Positions 17,403-26,628 of a DNA stretch of 64,000 nt are shown here, one piece after another. This DNA is from Microvenator marinus (GTDB lineage: Bacteria; Myxococcota_A; Bradymonadia; Bradymonadales; Bradymonadaceae). The stretch's first letter is position 1, and every line of letters begins with the position of its first letter. The position numbers were made by a program, and so were the translations under genes. The notes under the pieces are model-generated. The model searched no databases, was not told the DNA's origin, and saw only the letters and a list, made by a program, of their open reading frames with translations. Location of the stretch: the NCBI RefSeq assembly GCF_007993755.1, contig NZ_CP042467.1:4302001-4366000 (forward strand), written 5' to 3'.

Positions 17403-17661
17403 ATGTACCAAATTCTCATTGTCGACAAGAACGCGAGCCTCTCAATCCCAGATTCAAAAGGCGAACACACCTTCAGGGTGCCGACAATTGGCGAACACAT
17501 TCTTGTAAAAATGGAACGCCGAGACCAAAGTCTGCGAAGTAGAGGACGTCTGGACCCATATCAATCTTGAGTCCGAACCGCCATTTCAAGGGGCCGTGCA
17601 AGTTCTGGTAAGGTGGAGTAAGGGTTTGGATCCATCTGTCTATGTACGCCGGTTCCGATAG
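17403..17661 (+). pseudogene. Small gene broken by a one-base shift in an A5 run
   Basis: ATG 17403 has AGGAAG just upstream and reads 36 sensible residues (MYQILIVDKN to GEHILVK). It then runs out of character and stops after SLRSRGRLDPYQS. If one A of the AAAAA run at 17507-17511 is skipped, the frame continues as KWNAETKVCEVEDVWTHI and on to VYVRRFR, stopping at TAG 17659-17661, for 85 residues in all. The second frame is clearly protein-like ([17 protein letters not shown]). It is therefore one coding unit with an indel: a real frameshift, a phase-variable tract or a sequencing error. Function is unknown. The lipoprotein gene begins 13 bp later. Confidence 0.65.
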
Positions 17662-17674
17662 CGAAAGGCAAAAA

Positions 17675-18130
17675 ATGAAGAAACTCACACTGATACTGGT
17701 CGCATGCGGCCTAGCGTCCTGTTCGACCACACCTCCACCTGTGGAAGAAAAAGAGACCCCTCAAGAAGTCGCCCCGCCACCACCACCGCAGTGCCTACCA
17801 AACTGTGAAATCAACATTGAGGACGCCTGTGTATCTGAGGCGAACGTCATCGATGGAGCCCGCACCACGACCCAAGAGGTTGACTGTGACCCGCGTTGTT
17901 GTGAGGCGAGGTTTCAAGAGGCAAATGAGATCGACGCGGATGGAGACGGGATTCCTGACGAAAGGGATCAGTGTCCAGACCAGCCCGAAGACCTCGACGG
18001 GTTCGAGGACGAGGACGGCTGCCCAGATCCAGACAACGACGGAGACGGAATTCTCGACGTCAACGACCTCTGCATGCTCGATCCTGAGGACAAAGACGGG
18101 GACCAAGACAACGACGGGTGTCCGGAATAG
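17675..18130 (+). CDS. Small lipoprotein with thrombospondin-3 calcium repeats
   Basis: The 151-residue protein has a lipoprotein signal (GLASC, Cys16), a Pro-rich linker ([15 protein letters not shown]), a four- to six-Cys patch and three Asp-rich calcium loops ([42 protein letters not shown]). These loops usually precede an OmpA domain in this lineage, but none is present here. ATG 17675 has AAGG 6 bp upstream, so the 11 codons in front of it are not used. It converges on polX with a 5 bp gap. Confidence 0.85.
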   Translation: MKKLTLILVACGLASCSTTPPPVEEKETPQEVAPPPPPQCLPNCEINIEDACVSEANVIDGARTTTQEVDCDPRCCEARFQEANEIDADGDGIPDERDQCPDQPEDLDGFEDEDGCPDPDNDGDGILDVNDLCMLDPEDKDGDQDNDGCPE

Positions 18131-18135
18131 CTCAC

Positions 18136-19839
18136 TTAGCCGAGCGAGAGTTCCGGCGCCGTGTTCATGATATCCGCTTTGGTGAGTCCCGCGCGGCGTG
18201 CTTGCTGTAACGCATAGTCCAAATCCTCAAGGCCCCGTGTTGAGTGAGCATCGGATGTCAAAACGATTTTCACACCACGATCGTGCGCCATTCGTGCCAG
18301 ATCAGCATTTAGGTCGAGGCGCCCTGTCGAGCCATTGATCTCCATCGCCACTCCATGGACGGCGCAAGCGTCCATGACCTGCCCGATATCGAGGTCGTAT
18401 CCGTCGCGTCCTCCCAGGATACGGCCCGTCGCGTGACCCAGACAATGCACGAGTCCGGATTCTACGGCTCGAATCACTCGCGCCGTCATCTCCTCTTTAG
18501 GCAGATTGAAATGTGAGTGAACGCTCGCCACGACCCAGTCCGTCTCACGCAAAAGGTCGTGATCCATGTCCAAACTTCCATCTTTGAGAATATCGACCTC
18601 GATTCCCGAATAGATTCGAAAATCCTCGAGCTCCTGATTGATCTCTCGGATCTGAGCGATCTGGGCTTCGAATCGATTTGGTGTCATGCCGCCCGCAACT
18701 GTAACGGCCTGAGAGTGGTCGGTGATGGCGATGTAGCGGTAGTTTCGTGCCTTGGCCGCCTCAACCATCTCAAGAATGGTGTTTCGGCCATCCGTCTCGG
18801 TGGTGTGCATATGCAGGTCCCCCAACATATCTGAGGCTTCCACGAGTTTTGGCACCTTGGACTCTTCAGCCAAATCGATTTCGTCTCGTCCTTCTCTCAG
18901 CTCCGGTGGAATGAATTGAAGGTCGAGACACGCGTAGAGGTCCTCTTCGGTCTTGGAAGCTACTGGAGTGTCTGAGTCTCTGGGGAACACCCCGTACTCA
19001 TTGATCTTTAAGCCCATCTTCTTTGCGCGAGTGCGCAGCTTGACGTGATGTTCTTTGCTGCCGGTGAAGTAGTGCAACGCGGCTCCGAACTGCTCCGGCC
19101 TAACGATTCGCACATCGACTTGCATTCCATTGCGAAGGCGCGCGGACGTCTTGGTATCGCCGCGCACCAACACTTCCTCCACCTCTGGAAGAGTGACAAA
19201 GGCCTCAAAGATTGGTTGTGGCTCGCCGCTCGTCGCCACGAGTATGTCGATATCTCCAATTGTTTCGCGGCCTCGCCGGATAGAGCCAGCGACGTCGATC
19301 GCCTCGACGCCCTTAACTTCCTTCAGTTTGTCTCGCACGCCGTAGGCAATCGCGCGGGCTGCGGGAAGTGGCATCCTTCCAGAACTCTGGGCGAGTCGTT
19401 CAATCTCCGCCAGTATTTTTTCCTGAGTTTTCTTCCCAAGTCCCTCGACGTCGGCAATCTTGCCGGACTCGGCGGCCTCTTTCAGAAGGTCCACATTGGA
19501 GATTCCGAGCTCGTCATATAGCGTCTTAATGCGTTTTGGCCCGAGGCCCTGAATCTTCATCAGGTCCAAAAGCCCAGGATCCAATTCCACCAAGAGTTCT
19601 TGGTGAACACTTGAAACTCCAGTTTCCCTCAGCGATTCAAGCTCTTTTGCCAAACTTTTTCCGATACCCTCGATTTGAGTGATATCACCCTCGTCCATCA
19701 GGCTCTCAAGAGGGTCGGCCAAGTTCTCGATGGCACGTGCGCCATTTTCATATGCTCGAATCTTAAAATGATTATCACCTCTGATCTGGCGTAATATTGA
19801 AATCTCTTTTAGAATTCTGGCGTATTCTTTGTTATCCAT
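18136..19839 (-). CDS. polX: Family X DNA polymerase with PHP domain (PolX)
   Basis: The 567-residue protein has an N-terminal helical 8-kDa-like domain (1-90), helix-hairpin-helix elements (IEGIGKSLAKEL, IQGLGPKRIKTLYDEL, VEGLGKKTQEKI), and a polymerase core with GSIRRG (185-190) and catalytic Asp197, Asp199 and Asp242. A PHP exonuclease/phosphoesterase domain follows from about 338 (DLHMHTTETDG, later DHS, HSHF and SDAH). Bacterial PolX fills short gaps in base-excision repair, and the PHP part gives 3'-5' exonuclease or AP-endonuclease activity. All metal-ligand motifs look intact. It is divergent from the envelope-machine operon. Confidence 0.95.
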   Translation of the reverse strand: MDNKEYARILKEISILRQIRGDNHFKIRAYENGARAIENLADPLESLMDEGDITQIEGIGKSLAKELESLRETGVSSVHQELLVELDPGLLDLMKIQGLGPKRIKTLYDELGISNVDLLKEAAESGKIADVEGLGKKTQEKILAEIERLAQSSGRMPLPAARAIAYGVRDKLKEVKGVEAIDVAGSIRRGRETIGDIDILVATSGEPQPIFEAFVTLPEVEEVLVRGDTKTSARLRNGMQVDVRIVRPEQFGAALHYFTGSKEHHVKLRTRAKKMGLKINEYGVFPRDSDTPVASKTEEDLYACLDLQFIPPELREGRDEIDLAEESKVPKLVEASDMLGDLHMHTTETDGRNTILEMVEAAKARNYRYIAITDHSQAVTVAGGMTPNRFEAQIAQIREINQELEDFRIYSGIEVDILKDGSLDMDHDLLRETDWVVASVHSHFNLPKEEMTARVIRAVESGLVHCLGHATGRILGGRDGYDLDIGQVMDACAVHGVAMEINGSTGRLDLNADLARMAHDRGVKIVLTSDAHSTRGLEDLDYALQQARRAGLTKADIMNTAPELSLG

Positions 19840-19923
19840 ATGCTCCTCGCGCGCTTGACGCTACATGGGAAATCCCGGATGCTCCAACGTGGGACAGCAT
19901 AAGCTCTATCTATTGAGGTCATT

Positions 19924-20844
19924 ATGACAAGGTTGAATCGTGTTCTCTTGACGGCAATTTTGCTCAGCGCAGCCTCAACCGCGTGGGCGCAAAATGCGGA
20001 TGAGAACGCAGAAACCGCGCAACAAGAGGTTGCACAAGAAGATGCCGCACCTGCGGCAGAAGGTTCAGAAGCGGAAGCGGAGGGTGCTCCTGAAGAAGGT
20101 GCTGAAGCTGCGCCTGCCGAAGGCACTGAGGCTCCCGCTGAAGCAGAGGGCCAACCCGCAAGCAACGAGCCCGTCTTGGGGCCCGGTGGTCGTCCTCTGA
20201 GAACCGACTACCCGGGCACGGACGAGTCGCTTCAGGCTCGAATGGACTCCAATCAAGTCCAAGGGCTGCAGGTTGACCCCAACATGCCGCAGGAAGCCTA
20301 CTCCATGAAAATCCAGGAGTTGGAGACCAAGATCGATGATCTCAAAGAGAAGGTTTTTCAATCGAAGACTCGAATCGTGCTCCTGCGCGAGACGCTTCTG
20401 AGCGGAAACTTGGCCGGTGCACGAGCGATCGTGATTCATAAGACCGATATGGGACGGGCATTTAAGCTTCGAGAAGCGCTGTACAGCCTCGACGGAAGCA
20501 AGGTCTTCGGGCAGGTGGATCGCAACGGCTCACTCGCCGATAAGAACTCGTTCGAAGTCTACAATGGCGGCATCGCGCCAGGAAACCATAACCTCTCGAT
20601 CTTTTTGAAGTATCAAGGAAGTGGCTACGGGCTCTTCCCCTATTTCAACGGATACGACTTTGAAATCCGGTCGTCGTGTCAGTTCAAGGCAGAGGAAGGG
20701 AAGATTAGTCAGATTCGTGTGGTTGCATACGAGAAGGGTAACGCAGCGACCTCCAAAGAGGACCGCCCATTTACCCGTTGTGAAGTGCAATTCTTCGATA
20801 ATATTCGAACGGACGAAGGTGCCGTCGGGGACGAAGCGAAGTGA
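19924..20844 (+). CDS. Secreted coiled-coil protein, first gene of the envelope-machine operon
   Basis: The 306-residue protein has a signal peptide (ends STAWAQ), a long Ala/Glu/Pro-rich linker (about 25-95), a coiled-coil (about 118-155, IQELETKIDDLKEKV) and a C-terminal beta-rich domain with two Cys (SSCQFKA, FTRCEVQF). The Ala/Glu/Pro linker tends to draw false matches to dihydrolipoamide acyltransferases, and no such domain is present. The gene overlaps the next one by 4 bp (GTGA) and heads a run of overlapping periplasmic genes leading to a TolQ/ExbD motor. It probably works in the periplasm as part of that complex. GAGG lies before ATG 19924. Confidence 0.85.
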   Translation: MTRLNRVLLTAILLSAASTAWAQNADENAETAQQEVAQEDAAPAAEGSEAEAEGAPEEGAEAAPAEGTEAPAEAEGQPASNEPVLGPGGRPLRTDYPGTDESLQARMDSNQVQGLQVDPNMPQEAYSMKIQELETKIDDLKEKVFQSKTRIVLLRETLLSGNLAGARAIVIHKTDMGRAFKLREALYSLDGSKVFGQVDRNGSLADKNSFEVYNGGIAPGNHNLSIFLKYQGSGYGLFPYFNGYDFEIRSSCQFKAEEGKISQIRVVAYEKGNAATSKEDRPFTRCEVQFFDNIRTDEGAVGDEAK

Positions 20845-23090
20845 AGTTTAATCAACTCAAAACCCTGATCGCGTCAGCATCGCTCTTTGCCGCGCTCGGT
20901 TTGATGACTCCCAGTGTTTTTGCGCAGGCCCAGCCCGTAGAAAACCCAGGCGAGATCACCAGGGCCATTTCTGAGCTTGAGAATACCTTCATCAAGCCGG
21001 CAGAAGTGGCATCTCAGTATCGCACAGAATCGCGACTCAACGATGCTCGGGTCGCCTACTATCTTGAAGACTATCAGCGGGCGAGCGTGCTTTTCATGGA
21101 CCTCGTTCGCCGCGAAACCGAGGCGTTTCCGAGTTATCGAGAAAGCCTTTTTCTCCTCGGAGACAGCCTCTACCGTTTGCGAAATTATCAGGCATCGCGC
21201 CGCTATCTCAAACAGCTCATCGACATGGGCCGTGGGACACATTTTGACGATGCCGCGCGCCTCTACCTAGAAATGGCGTACGAATCCCGAAACTTTGAGG
21301 GGGTCGACCAAATTCTCTCAAAGCTACAGGGCCAAGGGGTTGACGGAGCTCTCGACTATATTTCGGGAAAGACCCTCTATCGGCAGGGTAAATTCGAAGA
21401 GGCCAGACAGTCCTTCATGAGGGCGTCATCAAATCCTGAATATTCGGTGGTCGGGCTCTATTTTGCTGGCGTGGCGCAGGTCGCTCAGAAGGAATACGAC
21501 GCGGCGTTGACGACCTTTCAGACCGTGACGTCGAAGACTCCGGGCAATCCCCGAGATATCTCCGTCATTGAACTCGCCTATATCGCTCAGGGGCGACTCG
21601 CCTACGAGCGCGGCGATCATGAGAGTGCCATCGACTTGTACAATCGCGTGCCTCGTGAATCCGAGCACTTCGATCGTGCACTCTGGGAGTTTACCTGGGT
21701 GCTCGTGGCTAAAGAGATGTACCGCGAAGCTCGACGAAACGTGGAGATTTTGCTTCTCAATGATCCGAACCCTGCTTTTGAGCCGGAAGCAAAGCTCCTG
21801 AAGGCTGACCTCTCCATTTTGCTCAATGAATACGAGCTCGCCGAGGATGACTTCAAAGACATCTTGACGACCTTTGAGCCGGTCAAGACTGAGATGGATA
21901 AACTCGCGGCTGAACAGCAAGACCTTCAGGCTTTCTTTTCGATCCTCGTTGAGGAGGTGCCGGGAGAAGAGGCGCGTCAAATGCCACCGTTGGTTACGAA
22001 ATGGCTTGAGTCCGATGACTCGGTAGCCGCGGCGACAGCGATGATTCGAGACGTGAGAAATGTGAGCCGTGATATCGAAGACACGGGAAGCGTGATCCGA
22101 GAGATCAATGCTCGTCTGTCCTCTGGTGCACGGGTGCAGTCGTTCCCGGAGCTTTCCGAAGGGCTGGCTCAGGGGATTGAGGTGGAAAACCAGTTACTGG
22201 CGACACGCCATGCAATGCTTGAGAAGCAAGTTTCTAGCGCCAATCTCAGTGGTGATCTGGCCACCCGTTGGCAGGCGATGGCCTCGGAGCTAGAGGCCAT
22301 CAAGGCAGCGCATGAGCGTGCCCCTCAGAGCCGAGTGGAGCTTGCGGAGCGTGAGGAGCTGATTTTTCAAGAGTACGATCGCCTACGTGCACAACTCGAT
22401 GCTGTGGCGTATCAAATCGATAGCCAAAACGCGCAGCTTGCGGCGGTTAATACCTACTTAGAGCGAGAATATGGTCGTGACCTGAGTCAGGATGAGAAGG
22501 ATCGCGTCGATGCGCTCCGCGCTGAAATCCGTGGCACCCTCAAAGAACTCGAAGATCTGAGAGCTCAAATCCAAGCTGAGATCGCGGAGTCTAGAAGCAT
22601 GGTTGGCGTCGGAGATGATGTGGTACGCGCCGAAGGAAATATCAGAAAGCGATACCAGGATGCACTTGCGAGGGCCGAGAGTATGCTTGGAAGTCAGGGG
22701 CTTGATTCCAGCATGCAAACCGCCCGTGCGGAGTTTCCTCAACAACACCAGAGGCTAGACGCCTACTTCGCAAAACTAGAATCGCTAGTGGATGAAAAGG
22801 TCTCGGAGATCAGATCCGAGATCGAAGGCGAAGAGCGCCTATTGGCAGAACACCGAGCGTCCCTGCAAGAGCTGATGTTCGCATCGCAAGGTGGTGCCGG
22901 GGTGTTGGCATATCTGAACTTTATGAGAACACGAGCTAAATTTGATGAACTTGTTCTTCGAGCGGATGTCGGCCTGATCGATGTGAAGTGGCAGAAGAAA
23001 GAGCGAATTTCGAACCAAATTAATCAGCTCTTTGAAGACCGTACGTCTGAATTGAGAATGCTGCAGGAGGCCTTCAATGAAGTTCGATAA
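20841..23090 (+). CDS. Large periplasmic TPR/coiled-coil protein
   Basis: The 749-residue protein starts with GTG 20841 inside the previous stop and has a signal peptide (ends PSVFAQ). Residues about 50-360 are TPR repeats (ARVAYYLEDYQRASVLF, LFLLGDSLYRLRNYQASRRY, RLAYERGDHESAIDLY). Residues about 400-749 are long helices and coiled-coil. TPR arrays are protein-binding scaffolds. In the Glt/Nfs systems of Myxococcus comparable periplasmic TPR proteins form the track between the inner-membrane motor and the outer membrane, and that role is inferred here from gene order. It overlaps the next gene by 14 bp. Confidence 0.85.
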   Translation: MKFNQLKTLIASASLFAALGLMTPSVFAQAQPVENPGEITRAISELENTFIKPAEVASQYRTESRLNDARVAYYLEDYQRASVLFMDLVRRETEAFPSYRESLFLLGDSLYRLRNYQASRRYLKQLIDMGRGTHFDDAARLYLEMAYESRNFEGVDQILSKLQGQGVDGALDYISGKTLYRQGKFEEARQSFMRASSNPEYSVVGLYFAGVAQVAQKEYDAALTTFQTVTSKTPGNPRDISVIELAYIAQGRLAYERGDHESAIDLYNRVPRESEHFDRALWEFTWVLVAKEMYREARRNVEILLLNDPNPAFEPEAKLLKADLSILLNEYELAEDDFKDILTTFEPVKTEMDKLAAEQQDLQAFFSILVEEVPGEEARQMPPLVTKWLESDDSVAAATAMIRDVRNVSRDIEDTGSVIREINARLSSGARVQSFPELSEGLAQGIEVENQLLATRHAMLEKQVSSANLSGDLATRWQAMASELEAIKAAHERAPQSRVELAEREELIFQEYDRLRAQLDAVAYQIDSQNAQLAAVNTYLEREYGRDLSQDEKDRVDALRAEIRGTLKELEDLRAQIQAEIAESRSMVGVGDDVVRAEGNIRKRYQDALARAESMLGSQGLDSSMQTARAEFPQQHQRLDAYFAKLESLVDEKVSEIRSEIEGEERLLAEHRASLQELMFASQGGAGVLAYLNFMRTRAKFDELVLRADVGLIDVKWQKKERISNQINQLFEDRTSELRMLQEAFNEVR

Positions 23091-26000
23091 CCTGCATAGG
23101 TGGGGCTCGCGAGCACTCTTGCTCGGTCTGCTCTTCGGTACTCCAACGGGCGTGTTCGCTCAGGAAGAGGTCGCTGAAGAAGACGGCCCCGAGATCGTCG
23201 ATGAAACCGATTTGGACAAAGAAGCCGCCCAACGTGGAGAAGATATCCGCAATAAAGAGGGTATGGCTGCGGAAGACAAAGGCTTGATTCGTGCTCCGAT
23301 CTTGCTTCCCGAAGGTGTTAGTCAGGAACAAATCGCGCATTTCGAAGACTGGCAGAACGCCCTTAATCGTTATGCTGCTGAGATTACCGACTTCCAGGGT
23401 ACCGTAGATAATATCGTCGATGCCGAGTACAAAAAGCGTGTCTCGCAGATCAACGCGGCATATCAAGGGAAGATCGAGTCGAGCGAAGAGATTGAGCGAC
23501 GTGACCGCGTCGCAGCGATCGAGTCTTTTGAGGCTTTCCTCGTCAAGTATCCGAATCATGAGCGATACACGCCGGACGCGATTTTCAGGCTCGCTGAGCT
23601 GCATTTCGAGAAAGCAAACGACGACTTCATGCTCGCTGATGACGCGTTCCAGGAGCAATTGGAGGCTTTTCAATCAGGTCAGAGGACCGACCCTCCGGCT
23701 GATCCGATTCGCGACTATTCAAATACGATCGCACTCTTCAGGCGTCTCATTGCGGAATTCCCTGACTATCGCTTGCTCGATGGCGCCTATTACCTGCTCG
23801 CGTATTGTGAATTGCAGATGGGCAACGAGACTGAGGCGCGTTCACTCTTTGCCGAGCTGATCGTCAAGAGGCCTGATTCTCAGTTCGTGCCAGAAGCGTG
23901 GATCCGAATTGGTGAATTCCACTTCGACTACAACGAACTCGAGCTTGCCAAGCAATCGTACATCGAGGCGATGAAGTTCGAGGACTCGCAGTTCTACGAT
24001 AAGGCCCTCTACAAGCTGGCCTGGACTTATTACCGGCAAGACAATTTCGATCAGGCGATCAAAGAGTTTGCCCGCCTGATCGAGTACAGCGATGAGCTTC
24101 AAGCGACAACGGGCCAACAAGGTTCGGTTCTCCGCGCTGAAGCCGTGCAGTACATGGCCATCTCCCTCGCCGAGGAAGACTGGAATCTCGACGGCAATAA
24201 GGACGACGATTTCGGTCTGATCCGAGTTCGAAAGTACATCACCGGGGATAAACCCTACGAGAAGGAAGTCCTCCGACGCCTGGGTGGGTACCTTTTTGAT
24301 AACACACGCTATGCGGATGCTGTGGATATCTACCGCTTCATCCTCGCGAGATATCCGCTCGATCGCGAAAACCCGGAAGTTCACGAGCAGATCATTTTGG
24401 CGTTGTTGAGAGACGACCAGCTCGAACTGGCTTTCGAGGAGCGCGGAAAACTCAATCAGTTCTACGGTCCCGAGAGTCAGTGGTACGCCCACCAACAAAA
24501 GCTCGGAAATGCCGAGGCCATTCGCTATTCAGATGTCTTGGTCAAAGATAACCTGATTCAGTCGGCCACGTGGTATCACGCCGAGGCCCAAAAAATGCGG
24601 TCCGAGGCTGAAGCCAGAGAAGACGAATCGCTTGGTGAGCGGGCGCAAACCCTCTACGCCTCCGCGGCTACGGGCTATGAAGGCTATCTTCAGCGCTACC
24701 CGAACGATAAAGATTTCTACCAATGGAACTTTTACTTCGCCGAGAGCCTCTATTACTCAGGGCAGTATCAACGAGCCTATGAGCAATACCGAGTGGTGCG
24801 AGAGATGGACGTTCCCAAAAACGAATTCCAAGAGGTGGCGGCATTCAATACCGTTAAATCTCTTGAGAATATGATGGCCGATAAGGTCAAAACTGGTGAA
24901 CTTCCTCCGAAAGTCTTGCCGGGCCTTGCTGATGCGCAAGCTGTCGCGGAGAATCAAACCCAGGTTCGAAGTGAAGACGAGCGGGAAGAGCAAAAGACTA
25001 TCACCGCAGAAGCAATTCCTGCGATGGTTCGTGATTACGTCACAGAAATGGACCGATACGTGGTGCTCAACCTCAAGAATGAGGAAGACAAGTATCTCGA
25101 TGCGAAGTTCGCGTTCCAAGCCGCCAAGGTCTACTACGACTTCAACGACTATCCGACCGCAAGACGGCGCTTCGAGTGGGTGATCAACCAATACCCCGAG
25201 CACGAGGTCGCGTATCTCTCGGGAAGTTTGATCCTAGAGACTTACCGCAACGAAAACGACTTCACCAAACTCGCTGAAGCCGCGGAGAAGCTCTCCAACG
25301 TGATTCAGGGTGAACAAGCTGCCGCCGTTCGTGCAGAAGTCAAAGAGTTCAAGCTCGGCGCGATGTTTAAGTCGGCCGAACAGCTCTTTGCGGATGAAAA
25401 GTACGAACAAGCGGCTGAAGAGTATTTGCGCCTGCTCCAAGAGGATCCAAACAACCAGTTTGCAGCGAAGGCTCTAAACAACGCGGCCGTGGCCTACGAG
25501 AACGTTCAGCGATACGAATCGGCCATGAAACTCTACGATCGGGTTTACAAGGAACATCCGAACGATCCCCTGGCCGTTTACGCACTCTTCAGGGTGGCCG
25601 TGAATCAGGAGCGTTTCTTTGACTACGAAAACGCGATTCAGTCGTATGAGATTTTCTACGATAAGTATCGCAACAAGTCTCAGGCTGAGATCAACGAGAC
25701 AGGACTGGATTTCCAGCTCACGGAGCGGCGTGCGGATGCGCTTAGGAATGCAGCCGTTCTTCAGGAAAACCTCCAGAATTATAAGCAGGCCGCAACTGCG
25801 TATGAGCGCTACTCGACGACTTTCCCCGAAAGTGAAGAGGCCGATGAAACTGCATGGCGAGCGGTTGAGGCGTGGGAGAAGGCAGGTGATTCTCAGAAGA
25901 TGATTCGAGCCATCAACACCTATGTCAAGGACCACGGAACGGCGGAAAACTCCCCGAAGGTCCTCGAAGGATTGATGAAGATCGCCGACTATTACGAAGG

Positions 26001-26628
26001 ACGTCGTGACCAGAGACGCGCCGACACGTACTACAAGCAGATCATCGACGAGTATCAGTCGCGCGGCGTGGCTCCGGCATCTCCAGGCGCCTTCTTTGCG
26101 GCCAAGTCGCAGTTCATGCTGGCCGAGAGAAACTTTGATAAGTGGAACAAGATTCAGATCAAAGGCTCGCTCAACAACCAGAAGAAGTTGCTCAACGAGA
26201 AGATCGCTGGTCAAAAGGCGCTCACAGCGGAATATGAATCGGTTTGGGGCTATCAGAGTCTTGAGTGGACCATGGCGTCGAGCTTCCGAATCGGAAGTCT
26301 CTTTCAGCAATTCGCTCAATCTTTGTATAACGTGCCTATTCCGTTCAGAGACGATTCCGAAGAGTACGAGGTCTATCGTACGCAGCTTGAGGATATCGCC
26401 ATTCCGCTCGAGGATGAGGCGATTCGCCGCTACGAGACCACTATCGCTAAAGCCCGTGAAGAGAAGATCGTCAACGAGTGGACCATGCGAACACTCGAGG
26501 AGCTCAACCGCTATAAGCCGGCTGATTATCCGCTCTACAAAGAAGAACGTTCTACCTACGAGATGCGCGTGGTTACGGGTCGAGACCTCATCGGTGCCGA
26601 GAACCTGAATCCGGGAGCTCCAAAATGA
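23077..26628 (+). CDS. Very large periplasmic TPR protein (GltD/NfsD-like by context)
   Basis: The 1183-residue protein has a signal peptide (ends TGVFAQ) and TPR-like repeats along nearly its whole length (DAIFRLAELHFEKANDDF, KALYKLAWTYYRQDNFDQAIKEF, KYEQAAEEYLRLLQEDPNN, AVAYENVQRYESAMKLYDRV). Size, periplasmic location and position upstream of a TPR lipoprotein and TolQ/ExbD genes resemble the giant TPR component of the Myxococcus gliding/spore-coat machines. It is not possible to say by eye that it is an orthologue. It overlaps both neighbours (14 bp and 4 bp), which points to translational coupling and fixed stoichiometry. Confidence 0.88.
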   Translation: MKFDNLHRWGSRALLLGLLFGTPTGVFAQEEVAEEDGPEIVDETDLDKEAAQRGEDIRNKEGMAAEDKGLIRAPILLPEGVSQEQIAHFEDWQNALNRYAAEITDFQGTVDNIVDAEYKKRVSQINAAYQGKIESSEEIERRDRVAAIESFEAFLVKYPNHERYTPDAIFRLAELHFEKANDDFMLADDAFQEQLEAFQSGQRTDPPADPIRDYSNTIALFRRLIAEFPDYRLLDGAYYLLAYCELQMGNETEARSLFAELIVKRPDSQFVPEAWIRIGEFHFDYNELELAKQSYIEAMKFEDSQFYDKALYKLAWTYYRQDNFDQAIKEFARLIEYSDELQATTGQQGSVLRAEAVQYMAISLAEEDWNLDGNKDDDFGLIRVRKYITGDKPYEKEVLRRLGGYLFDNTRYADAVDIYRFILARYPLDRENPEVHEQIILALLRDDQLELAFEERGKLNQFYGPESQWYAHQQKLGNAEAIRYSDVLVKDNLIQSATWYHAEAQKMRSEAEAREDESLGERAQTLYASAATGYEGYLQRYPNDKDFYQWNFYFAESLYYSGQYQRAYEQYRVVREMDVPKNEFQEVAAFNTVKSLENMMADKVKTGELPPKVLPGLADAQAVAENQTQVRSEDEREEQKTITAEAIPAMVRDYVTEMDRYVVLNLKNEEDKYLDAKFAFQAAKVYYDFNDYPTARRRFEWVINQYPEHEVAYLSGSLILETYRNENDFTKLAEAAEKLSNVIQGEQAAAVRAEVKEFKLGAMFKSAEQLFADEKYEQAAEEYLRLLQEDPNNQFAAKALNNAAVAYENVQRYESAMKLYDRVYKEHPNDPLAVYALFRVAVNQERFFDYENAIQSYEIFYDKYRNKSQAEINETGLDFQLTERRADALRNAAVLQENLQNYKQAATAYERYSTTFPESEEADETAWRAVEAWEKAGDSQKMIRAINTYVKDHGTAENSPKVLEGLMKIADYYEGRRDQRRADTYYKQIIDEYQSRGVAPASPGAFFAAKSQFMLAERNFDKWNKIQIKGSLNNQKKLLNEKIAGQKALTAEYESVWGYQSLEWTMASSFRIGSLFQQFAQSLYNVPIPFRDDSEEYEVYRTQLEDIAIPLEDEAIRRYETTIAKAREEKIVNEWTMRTLEELNRYKPADYPLYKEERSTYEMRVVTGRDLIGAENLNPGAPK

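Noticed and set aside
19990-20200. Dihydrolipoamide acyltransferase similarity suggested by the Ala/Glu/Pro-rich stretch
   Set aside because: It is only low-complexity; there is no lipoyl Lys motif and no catalytic domain.
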